NCBI RefSeq assembly: GCF_002929375.1
Contig: NZ_PJIP01000017.1
Location: 1 to 47,817, forward strand
Length of the DNA stretch: 47,817 nt
Source of the DNA: Arthrobacter sp. DWC3
Lineage (GTDB): Bacteria; Actinomycetota; Actinomycetes; Actinomycetales; Micrococcaceae
Direction of reading: 5' to 3'
Notes under the pieces: generated by a model
Database searches by the model: none
Told to the model about the DNA's origin: nothing
The model's input: only the letters and a program-made list of their open reading frames with translations
Position numbers and translations under genes: made by a program
Shown here: positions 18,803 to 25,539 of the stretch, one piece after another
How positions within the stretch are numbered: the stretch's first letter is position 1
Layout: each line of letters begins with the position of its first letter

Positions 18803-19665
18803 TGGCGGATCGGGCACCGCTGAACGTGGCGGTCACCGGGTCCAACGGCAAGCTGGGCCGCAGCGTGGTCCGGGGGCTGCGCGAGGCAGGGCACACCGTC
18901 CTCGAGCTCGACCAGTACGGCGAGCGCAGCCCCGAGTTCCTGCGGATCGACCTGCGGGACTACGGCCAGGTGGTCGACGCCCTCCTCGGCGTGGACGACA
19001 GGCACAGCGGCTTCGACGCGGTGGTGCACCTCGGCGCCATCCCGGCGCCGGGCCTGCACGCGGATGTGGCCACGTTCCACAACAACATGACGGCCACCTA
19101 CAACGTGTTCCAGGCGTGCCGGCGCGCGGGCATCAAGCGGATCGTCTACGCGTCCAGCGAGACGGTGCTCGGGCTGCCGTTCGACACCCCTCCTCCGTAC
19201 ATCCCGGTGAACGAGGACTACCCGGCCCGGCCCGAGAGCACCTATTCGCTGGTCAAGCACCTCGAGGAGCAGCTGGCCATCGAGCTGACGCGCTGGGACC
19301 CGCAGTTGAGCATCACGGCGCTGCGGTTCTCGAACGTCATGGACCCGGAGGACTACGCGGAATTCCCGTCCTTCGACGCCGATGCCACTGCCCGCAAGTG
19401 GAACCTCTGGGGCTACATCGACGGGCGCGACGGCGCCCAGGCCGTCGCGAAGGCCCTGGAGAACGCCGCCCCGGGCTTCGACCGCTTCATCATCGCCGCC
19501 GCGGACACCGTGATGACGCGCGCGAGCGCCGATCTCGCGGCGGAAGTGTTCCCCGACGTCCGGCTGATGAGGGATGTAAGCGGCACCGGGACGCTCCTCT
19601 CGATCGACAAGGCACGCCGCATCCTCGGGTACGAGCCCCGGCACAGCTGGCGCGACCACGTCTAG
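18802..19665 (+). CDS. NAD(P)-dependent epimerase/dehydratase (extended SDR)
   Basis: 287 residues. Rossmann nucleotide site TGSNGKLG (12-19) and catalytic pair Y148/K152 in STYSLVKH, with a Ser in YASSE about 30 residues earlier. The family covers nucleotide-sugar epimerases and uronate dehydrogenases; the substrate is not evident. The TGATG junction with the aldo/keto reductase indicates translational coupling, so the two reductases probably act in one detoxification or sugar-handling step. Confidence 0.88.
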   Translation: MADRAPLNVAVTGSNGKLGRSVVRGLREAGHTVLELDQYGERSPEFLRIDLRDYGQVVDALLGVDDRHSGFDAVVHLGAIPAPGLHADVATFHNNMTATYNVFQACRRAGIKRIVYASSETVLGLPFDTPPPYIPVNEDYPARPESTYSLVKHLEEQLAIELTRWDPQLSITALRFSNVMDPEDYAEFPSFDADATARKWNLWGYIDGRDGAQAVAKALENAAPGFDRFIIAAADTVMTRASADLAAEVFPDVRLMRDVSGTGTLLSIDKARRILGYEPRHSWRDHV

Positions 19666-19675
19666 CACCCGCGCT

Positions 19676-19713
19676 CCCGGCCGGGCGGCAGTGCCGACTG
19701 TCGCCCGCCGGGG
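19676..19713 (+). terminator. Imperfect GC hairpin after the reductase pair
   Basis: 17-base arms at 19676-19692 and 19697-19713 pair at 14 positions around a GCCG loop, starting 11 bases past the stop codon. There is no T-tract. Confidence 0.55.
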
Positions 19714-19765
19714 AACATCAGTAGGCTGATGATCAGAGGATGCGCACCGACGAAAGGCAGAGAAG

Positions 19766-20233
19766 ATGACCGAGAACCTTCCCGACGAGGAACTGACCAT
19801 CGTGGGCGAGGAGCCCGAGACGCCGAACGATTCACTCGCTCCCGAGGCCTTCGACCCCGTACTCGAGGGCCGACCGGACGAGTACGAGGGTGCGGCGGAG
19901 ATCAATCCCGACCGCTGGCAGGAGGATCCCCTCCTGCAGGACGAGCCGGGCGTGGCCGAGAGCGGCGACGACGAGAACGACTTCGACGAGAACGGTGTCT
20001 CCGCGATCGGCGAGGAAGGCTATCTCAGCGACCAGACGCTCCGCGAGGAGACGTCCGAGGTGCGCTTCGCGCACGGCGACGAGCAGATTCCGCCGGGTGA
20101 GCCGATGATGGGCGAGGCTGCCGCCGACGTCGACTTCGGCATGATGGAGGACGACGAGGTCGACGCCAGCGACGATCCCGCGAACCGCGGCGGATCGCCT
20201 CTGAGCGCGATGGACGAGCAGGACGTCAAGTAG
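19766..20233 (+). CDS. Highly acidic hypothetical protein
   Basis: 155 residues, dominated by Asp and Glu with few hydrophobics, no signal peptide or membrane segment. It probably has a very low isoelectric point and is largely disordered. GCAGAGAAG precedes the ATG, and the gene ends 7 bases before a strong terminator. I do not recognise a family with certainty (DUF5709-like proteins are similarly acidic, but no signature is clear). Codon usage matches the neighbours. Confidence 0.75.
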   Translation: MTENLPDEELTIVGEEPETPNDSLAPEAFDPVLEGRPDEYEGAAEINPDRWQEDPLLQDEPGVAESGDDENDFDENGVSAIGEEGYLSDQTLREETSEVRFAHGDEQIPPGEPMMGEAAADVDFGMMEDDEVDASDDPANRGGSPLSAMDEQDVK

Positions 20234-20240
20234 TCCACCT

Positions 20241-20290
20241 GCGGATACGACGAAGCCCCGGGCATCCGCCCGGGGCTTCGTCGTATCCGC
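20241..20290. terminator. Bidirectional terminator with perfect 23-bp stem
   Basis: Arms 20241-20263 and 20268-20290 are exactly complementary around an ATCC loop. It sits 7 bases after the acidic protein stop and 5 bases before the stop of the convergent DHA2 exporter, so it serves both. Confidence 0.9.
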
Positions 20291-20295
20291 CCCCG

Positions 20296-21792
20296 TCACG
20301 GACGCGTCCCGCTGCGCGCCTCGTGCAGGGCGCCCGGTGCAGTCGGTGGTCCTTCGACCGCGCAATGGGCGGGGTGCCCGTCCGCCGCAACGGCCGGTTC
20401 CCGGACGGCGGGGTTCCGGATGGTGACGGCCGCGAGGACGCCGCCCAGCACCAGTACCCCGGCGCCGATCAGGCACGCGGCCCGGAACCCTGCCTGGAAG
20501 ACCGCCGGATCGCTGTAGGCGTCACCGGTGAGTCCGACGGCAGCCGGGAGGACGGCGATGGCGACGAGGCCTGCTGTCCGGGCCACGGCGTTGTTGACCC
20601 CCGAGGCGAGGCCTGCCTGGCGTTCGGGCACCGCGGACAGGGCCGCCGACGTGAGGGGTGCGACGAGCAGCGAGAGTCCCAGCCCGAGCACGATCACGGC
20701 CGGCAGTACGTCGGGGAGGTAGGACGCTCCCGGCCCGATCCGCAGCATGAGGACCAACGCCACGGCACACAGCAGCGGCCCCGCCGTCATGGGCAACCTC
20801 GGCCCGATCCGCGACCCGAGCGCTCCGGCCCGCGGCGACAGGACGAGCATGAGGGCCGTGACCGGCAGCATCGCCGTCCCTGCCCCGACCGGACCGAAGC
20901 CCGCCACCACCTGCAGGTGGAGGACGAGCAGGAAGAAGGTGCCGGTGAACACCGCGTAGATGAGGAAGGTGACGCCGTTCGCGGCGCTGAACTGGCGGTT
21001 GGCGAAGATCCGCAGCGGCAGCATCGGATGCGCCGAACGCCACTCCACGAGGAGGAACGCCACCGCGGCAAGGACGCCCACCAGGGAGCTCGCCACGACG
21101 GACGGCGCACCGGGGCCACGACCCGGTGCCTCGATCAGGGCGTAGGTGCCGCCGGCGAGTGCGAGGGCGCCGAGGACGGCCCCTGCGGCGTCGGGGCGAC
21201 CGGTCGCGTCCGTGTCGCGGCTCTCCGGGACGTGCCGTGCGGCGATCCACACCACGAGGGCTGCCAGGGGCACGTTGATCAGGAACACCCACCGCCAGGA
21301 GACGCTCTCGACGAGCCAGCCGCCGAGGAAGGGCCCGATCGCCGTGGCCACTCCCCCGAAACCCGACCACGCGCCGATGGCCCGCGCGCGGTCCTCGCCC
21401 GAGAACGCGGCCTGGATGATGGCGAGGCTGCCGGGCGTGAGGAGCGCACCACCCACGCCCTGCAGCGCGCGCGCGGCGACGAGCAGGCCGGCGTCGGGAG
21501 CCAGTCCGCACAGCAGGGATGCGACGGCGAACCAGACGACGCCGATGACGAAGACGCGCCTCCGCCCGAACCTGTCCCCGAGGGAGCCCCCCAGCAGGAT
21601 GAAGGAGGCGAGCGTCAGGGTGTAACCGGTCACCATCCACTGCAGGGCGGCGAAGTCCGCACCGAGGTCTGATCCGATGGTCGGCAGGGCGACGTTCACC
21701 ACCGTGGCGTCGATCCCGGCGAGGCCGGAGCCCAGCACCGTGGCCAGCAGGATCCACCGCCCGGATGCCGTGCCCATCCTGGTCCCGCTCAT
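20296..21792 (-). CDS. MFS drug exporter, DHA2 (EmrB/QacA) family
   Basis: 498 residues with about 14 hydrophobic segments. DHA2 markers: DATVVNVALPTI in TM1 (acidic residue D28 area), GSLGDRFGRRRVFV (motif A), and GPFLGGWLVESVSWRWVFLINVP (motif C and the following WRWxFxINVP). Such proteins expel cationic drugs and dyes by proton antiport. ATG 21792 has GGGGG 5 bases upstream; a GTG at 21813 could add 7 residues. It is divergent from the Old Yellow Enzyme gene with no adjacent regulator. Confidence 0.92.
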   Translation of the reverse strand: MSGTRMGTASGRWILLATVLGSGLAGIDATVVNVALPTIGSDLGADFAALQWMVTGYTLTLASFILLGGSLGDRFGRRRVFVIGVVWFAVASLLCGLAPDAGLLVAARALQGVGGALLTPGSLAIIQAAFSGEDRARAIGAWSGFGGVATAIGPFLGGWLVESVSWRWVFLINVPLAALVVWIAARHVPESRDTDATGRPDAAGAVLGALALAGGTYALIEAPGRGPGAPSVVASSLVGVLAAVAFLLVEWRSAHPMLPLRIFANRQFSAANGVTFLIYAVFTGTFFLLVLHLQVVAGFGPVGAGTAMLPVTALMLVLSPRAGALGSRIGPRLPMTAGPLLCAVALVLMLRIGPGASYLPDVLPAVIVLGLGLSLLVAPLTSAALSAVPERQAGLASGVNNAVARTAGLVAIAVLPAAVGLTGDAYSDPAVFQAGFRAACLIGAGVLVLGGVLAAVTIRNPAVREPAVAADGHPAHCAVEGPPTAPGALHEARSGTRP

Positions 21793-21861
21793 GAAGCCCC
21801 CGTCCGTCCGCACTGCCCGCCTGCCCCGGGATCACGCACAGTGTGGCACCGGGACGGTCCG

Positions 21862-21887
21862 TGCGTCATCCCCCTGCGTCATCCCCC
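21862..21887. repeat. Two tandem copies of a 13-bp unit
   Basis: TGCGTCATCCCCC occurs twice head to tail, followed by TGC, in the divergent promoter region of the DHA2 exporter and the Old Yellow Enzyme. It may be simple slippage or a paired regulator site. Confidence 0.6.
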
Positions 21888-21997
21888 TGCGGCGCCCGGC
21901 GGCCGCGGGACGGCCGCGTGAGACGGACCACACCCGGAATAGCGCCCCGCCGACACCGGTTACCCGTCAGTAGGAAACCAATACGGAAGTAGGCCTC

Positions 21998-23089
21998 GTG
22001 AAGCTGTTCTCCCCTCTGACCCTCGGCACGCTCGAACTCCCCAACCGCGTCGTCATGGCGCCGCTCACCCGGGTCCGCTCGGGCGAGGGCGGCATCCCCG
22101 GTGACATGGTGGTGGAGCACTACCGCCAGCGCGCCTCCCTCGGCCTGATCATCAGCGAGGGCACGTACCCGAGCCACGCCGGCCAGGGCTTCCCGGGCCA
22201 GCCGGGCCTGGTCGAGGACGAGCAGCTCGCCGGCTGGAAGCGCGTCACGGACGCGGTCCACGCGGACGGCGGACGCATCGTGGCGCAGGTCATGCACGCC
22301 GGGCGCGTCACCCACCCGGACACCAACGGAGGCTACGAGGTGGTGGCGCCGAGTGCCATCGCGATCGACGGCACCACGCGCACCAGCACCGGGAAGCAGC
22401 CCTACCCCGTGCCGCACGCCCTCACCGCCGAGGAACTCCCCGGCATCATCGACGAGTTCGTCGTCGCCTCGCGCAGGGCGATCGACGACGCAGGGTTCGA
22501 CGGCGTGGAACTCCACGGCGCCAACGGCTACCTGCTCCACGAGTTCCTCTCGCCGGAGTCCAACCAGCGCACGGACGCCTACGGCGGCACCCCCGAGAAG
22601 CGGGCGCAGTTCGTCATCGAGCTCGTCAGGGCCGTCGTGGCGGAGGTCGGCGCCGAGAAGGTGGGACTGCGCATCTCACCCGCCCACAACATCCAGGACG
22701 CCCTCGAGACCGAGGCTTCCGAGGTCCACGCCACGTACGGCACGCTCGTGGACGCCCTCGCACCCCTGGGCCTCGCCTACCTCAGCGTGCTGCATGCCGA
22801 GCCCACGGGTGAGCTGATCCAGGATCTCCGGAAGCGGTTCGGCGGACCCGTGCTGATCAACAGCGGCTTCGGCGTGATCACCAACCGCGAGGAAGCCATC
22901 GCCATCCTCGAGGACGGCGTGGGGGACGCGGTCGTCGTCGGCCGTCCCGCCATCGCCAACCCGGACCTGGCGCGCCGCTGGCGCGAGAACCTCCCGGAGA
23001 ACGAGCCGAACCCCGCCACGTTCTACTCGACCGGGCCTGAGGGCTACACGGACTACCCGTTCTACGACGGTTCGGTCAGCGCCAACTAG
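21998..23089 (+). CDS. Alkene reductase, Old Yellow Enzyme family
   Basis: 363 residues, an FMN-containing TIM barrel that reduces C=C bonds of enones, maleimides or nitro compounds with NAD(P)H. MAPLTRVRS at the N-terminus (FMN contact), the substrate-activating H173/N176 with the proton donor Y178 (HGANGYLLHEF), and the FMN phosphate site GFGVI plus VGRPAIANPDL are present. It belongs to the NemA-like classical OYE group. The start is GTG with GGAAG 12 bases upstream. Single gene, ended by the 23113 terminator. Confidence 0.94.
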   Translation: MKLFSPLTLGTLELPNRVVMAPLTRVRSGEGGIPGDMVVEHYRQRASLGLIISEGTYPSHAGQGFPGQPGLVEDEQLAGWKRVTDAVHADGGRIVAQVMHAGRVTHPDTNGGYEVVAPSAIAIDGTTRTSTGKQPYPVPHALTAEELPGIIDEFVVASRRAIDDAGFDGVELHGANGYLLHEFLSPESNQRTDAYGGTPEKRAQFVIELVRAVVAEVGAEKVGLRISPAHNIQDALETEASEVHATYGTLVDALAPLGLAYLSVLHAEPTGELIQDLRKRFGGPVLINSGFGVITNREEAIAILEDGVGDAVVVGRPAIANPDLARRWRENLPENEPNPATFYSTGPEGYTDYPFYDGSVSAN

Positions 23090-23112
23090 CCCGACCCGTC
23101 AGCATCGGCAGG

Positions 23113-23144
23113 AAGGCGCCTCCGTCACGTGACGGAGGCGCCTT
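23113..23144. terminator. Perfect 32-bp palindrome, bidirectional terminator
   Basis: Each 16-base half is the exact complement of the other, centred on CACGTG. It lies 23 bases past the OYE stop. The stop codon of the convergent membrane protein gene (23125-23127) is inside it. Confidence 0.85.
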
Positions 23145-23649
23145 CGTGCATCCGTCCGGGCTGCAGGGCGTTCCTGCTCCGGTCAGGGCGGGACAGCAGG
23201 CCCCTCACCCGGGTGTACCGCGCAGCCGCCCAGGCGATCAGGAGCGCGGCCGCCAGATGGGTGTGGAGCATCAGCATGATCTCGGGTGAATGCCCCTGCG
23301 ACCCCCCGGACCCGACGGGGACCTCGCCGCCGTGGTGCGCACCCGTGGAGGACACGGTCGACGAAACCCCCGCACCGAGGCCTCCGAGCAGCCAGTGGAG
23401 CACCTGCTGCGCAGCACCGAGCAGCAGCAGCACGGCCCAGCCGGGCAACCGGGCCTGCATCACGAGGGTGGCCGCCAGGACGGCGAGCGCGGCGAGGCCG
23501 CCGAGGATCGGGACGCTCGGCAGCGTGCCCCCGGAGAGGGCGTGCGCGCCCAGCCCGAGGCCGACGGACAGCAGCCCCGCACCGGCGGACCGCACGAGCA
23601 GCGGACCGCGATCGGCAGGGCGGGGCGCGGCGCCCGCTGGTGGTTCCAT
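23125..23649 (-). CDS. Integral membrane protein, about five TM segments
   Basis: 174 residues, with hydrophobic stretches at about 19-40, 43-66, 68-90 and 127-148. A His-containing loop (STGAHHGGEVPVG) and MLMLHTHLAAALL suggest possible metal contact, but I know no family match. ATG at 23649 is 10 bases from a TAAG-type palindrome in its promoter region. The stop lies in the shared terminator palindrome. Confidence 0.7.
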   Translation of the reverse strand: MEPPAGAAPRPADRGPLLVRSAGAGLLSVGLGLGAHALSGGTLPSVPILGGLAALAVLAATLVMQARLPGWAVLLLLGAAQQVLHWLLGGLGAGVSSTVSSTGAHHGGEVPVGSGGSQGHSPEIMLMLHTHLAAALLIAWAAARYTRVRGLLSRPDRSRNALQPGRMHEGASVT

Positions 23650-23659
23650 GCCCCGATGG

Positions 23660-23671
23660 TAAGCATGCTGA
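23660..23671 (-). promoter_or_regulatory. TAAG-N4-CTTA-type palindrome (one mismatch)
   Basis: TAAGCATGCTGA on the plus strand; it differs at one base from a perfect TAAGCATGCTTA. It lies 11 bases upstream of the membrane protein start and is one of four similar elements between 23.6 and 29.5 kb. Confidence 0.45.
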
Positions 23672-23733
23672 CCACTCCGCGTCACGTGGAAGCTGCGGGT
23701 TATGCTCGCGCCACCCGGTCCGTAGACTGACCA

Positions 23734-23745
23734 TAAGGGGGCTTA
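23734..23745 (+). promoter_or_regulatory. TAAG-N4-CTTA palindrome before the small acidic gene
   Basis: TAAGGGGGCTTA, 28 bases before the ATG at 23774. The eleven bases GACCATAAGGG (23729-23739) recur exactly at 24309-24319 before the baeRF gene. Confidence 0.5.
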
Positions 23746-23773
23746 CCTTCCCCGCAACCGAAAGGACGAGCAC

Positions 23774-23902
23774 ATGTCAGAGAATCCCGGCGACAACGCT
23801 TCCGCAGACAGCGCTTCGGACGACTACCCGGAGACCGTGCGAGCCCGTCCCGACGAGCCCGCGGAGGGCGCGGACTCGGACGACAAGGACGGCGGCTCGT
23901 AG
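23774..23902 (+). CDS. Small acidic hydrophilic protein (42 aa)
   Basis: 42 residues starting MSENPGDNASADSASDDYPE, very rich in Asp, Glu, Ser and Gly, no hydrophobic core, likely disordered. Evidence for a real gene: an AAAGGACGAG ribosome site 4-12 bases before the ATG, a palindromic promoter element at 23734 and a strong terminator starting 22 bases after the stop. No family is recognised. Confidence 0.65.
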   Translation: MSENPGDNASADSASDDYPETVRARPDEPAEGADSDDKDGGS

Positions 23903-23924
23903 CTGCCCCCACCGCATCACGACG

Positions 23925-23954
23925 ACGAGCGCCGGCCCCGGGGCCGGCGCTCGT
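23925..23954 (+). terminator. Perfect 30-bp palindrome, terminator
   Basis: 15-base halves ACGAGCGCCGGCCCC and GGGGCCGGCGCTCGT follow the 42-aa gene. It lies between this gene and the convergent one ending at 24003. Confidence 0.75.
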
Positions 23955-24002
23955 GCGTTCGGCGGCCGGGCCCTCGGGACAGCAGGCCGCAGCCGTCAGG
24001 GG

Positions 24003-24212
24003 TCAGCGCGTCCCCTCGACGACCTCGCCGAACGGGACCTCCTGCGACAGCTCCGCCTGCCGGTCCAGGGCCTGGCTGCTGACGAGGACGCCGTACTTGC
24101 CCTCGGCGACGGACTGCTTCATGACCATCAGCACGGTCTCGGCGAAGCCCTCGTCCTGGGCTTCGAGAAAGGTGATGTAGGCGGGCGGGAAGTTCTCGGG
24201 AACAGTGAGCAT
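24003..24212 (-). CDS. Small hypothetical protein (69 aa)
   Basis: 69 residues beginning MLTVPENFPPAYITFLEAQD, with an alternating hydrophobic/acidic pattern (FAETVLMVMKQSVAEGKYGVLVSS) compatible with a small alpha/beta fold. GAGGG lies 1-5 bases before the ATG. No signal peptide and no family recognised. It is divergent from the baeRF gene; codon use is normal for the region. Confidence 0.6.
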   Translation of the reverse strand: MLTVPENFPPAYITFLEAQDEGFAETVLMVMKQSVAEGKYGVLVSSQALDRQAELSQEVPFGEVVEGTR

Positions 24213-24313
24213 GCCCTCACGCTACCCGCCCCCACCCATGCCCGCCGAGCAATTTTCAACCCCGGGCGCCGACGTATCGAATCTCCTCGGCCCCTGTCCC
24301 GAGTGGTAGACCA

Positions 24314-24325
24314 TAAGGGTCCTTA
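24314..24325 (+). promoter_or_regulatory. TAAG-N4-CTTA palindrome before the baeRF operon
   Basis: TAAGGGTCCTTA is a perfect 12-base inverted repeat apart from its two central bases. Outer bases GACCA and TGGTC extend the symmetry with a one-base offset. It lies 57 bases before the GTG at 24382. Confidence 0.55.
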
Positions 24326-24381
24326 GTGGTCCGGCGCGCAGGATCATGCCGGACGAACCACCGACACGACAGGGGATCCTC

Positions 24382-25536
24382 GTGACGCACGTACTCAAAG
24401 ACCACGCCCGACTGTTCGAGCTACCGGGCCCGTGGACCACCATCTACGTCGAGGGCAGCACCGGCACCGTCGACGGCCGGGCCAATGACGAGATCCTGCC
24501 CGGCAGCATAGCGCAGGACCTGCAGGACGCCGGCGCTCCCGAGGAGGACGTCGAGGCGGCGGTCGCCGCACTCGGCACCACCGCCAAGGGTCTGCCGGAC
24601 CCGGTGACGCGCTACGTCCTCGTCAACGGCGGCCAGGCCGTCGTCGACGAGTTCCTCCCCGGCGGCCTCGTGGGACCCGCCGTGACCGCCACGGGACCCG
24701 TCCCCGACCTGACGCCCCTGGTCCGGCACACTCCCGACGACTTCGCCTACATCGTGGCGGAGGTGGGACACCACGGCGGCGAGGTGTACCTGCGCTACGC
24801 GAACGGCGACGAGGAGCACCCCCGCGCCGGCGGGGCGGACGCGGTGATCGAAGGGGACACCGACCACACCCGCAAGCTGCCCGGCGGCGGCTGGGGCCAC
24901 CGACGCATGCAGGGACACGCCGAGAAGGTGTGGAAGATGAACGCCGGGGAGGTGGCCTCGGAGATCGACCGCATCTCGGCGGAGCACCGCGCGCAGCTCA
25001 TCGTCCTCGCGGGGGACATCCGCGCGCGGCAGCTGGTCGCCGACCAGGTGTCGCAGGAGTCGCGGGCCAAACTCTCCATCATCGAGGCCAACACGCGCGC
25101 GGCGGGCGCCGACGAGGAGCCCTTCCTCGAGGAGGTCCAGCTGCTCGTGGCGCGGACCATCGCCGACCACCAGCACGCGCTGCTCGAACGCCTGTCCGAG
25201 AAGGAGGGACAGGGCAGCCGCACGTCCGCGGTGGGCCGCGGACCCGTGATCACGGCCCTGCAGCAGGCGCAGGTCGAGTCCCTGCTCCTCGAGACCACCG
25301 CCTGGAAGGACGAGACGCTCCTCGCACTCGACGCGGCGCCCTGGGTCGCGACGTCCGAGGGTGAGATCGCGGGCGCCGGCGTGCTGGGCGAGGTCCCGGC
25401 CGTCGCAGCACTGCTCAGGGCAGCGGCCCTCACCGACGCGCAGGTCACCATGTACCCGTCCGGCGCCCTCGAGGCGAAGCCCATCGCCGCGCTCCTGCGC
25501 TGGCCCACGGGCCCCGCCGTCGGGGCCGAGGTCTGA
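24382..25536 (+). CDS. baeRF/Vms1-like protein (Rv2629 family)
   Basis: 384 residues. It belongs to the bacterial archaeo-eukaryotic release-factor-like group (baeRF family 2, Rv2629-type). Opening LKDHARLFELPGPWTTIYVEG, central RKLPGGGWGHRRMQGHAEKV (position of the eRF1 GGQ-like loop, here PGGGWGHRRMQ) and a C-terminal SGALEAKPIAALLRW are family features. These relatives of eRF1 and Vms1 are thought to act on peptidyl-tRNA or stalled ribosomes; Rv2629 is a DosR-regulated gene in M. tuberculosis. GTG 24382 has AGGGG 6 bases upstream; ATG 24346 is possible (12 more residues). It is followed after 3 bases by the TPP enzyme gene. Confidence 0.8.
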   Translation: MTHVLKDHARLFELPGPWTTIYVEGSTGTVDGRANDEILPGSIAQDLQDAGAPEEDVEAAVAALGTTAKGLPDPVTRYVLVNGGQAVVDEFLPGGLVGPAVTATGPVPDLTPLVRHTPDDFAYIVAEVGHHGGEVYLRYANGDEEHPRAGGADAVIEGDTDHTRKLPGGGWGHRRMQGHAEKVWKMNAGEVASEIDRISAEHRAQLIVLAGDIRARQLVADQVSQESRAKLSIIEANTRAAGADEEPFLEEVQLLVARTIADHQHALLERLSEKEGQGSRTSAVGRGPVITALQQAQVESLLLETTAWKDETLLALDAAPWVATSEGEIAGAGVLGEVPAVAALLRAAALTDAQVTMYPSGALEAKPIAALLRWPTGPAVGAEV

Positions 25537-25539
25537 TCC

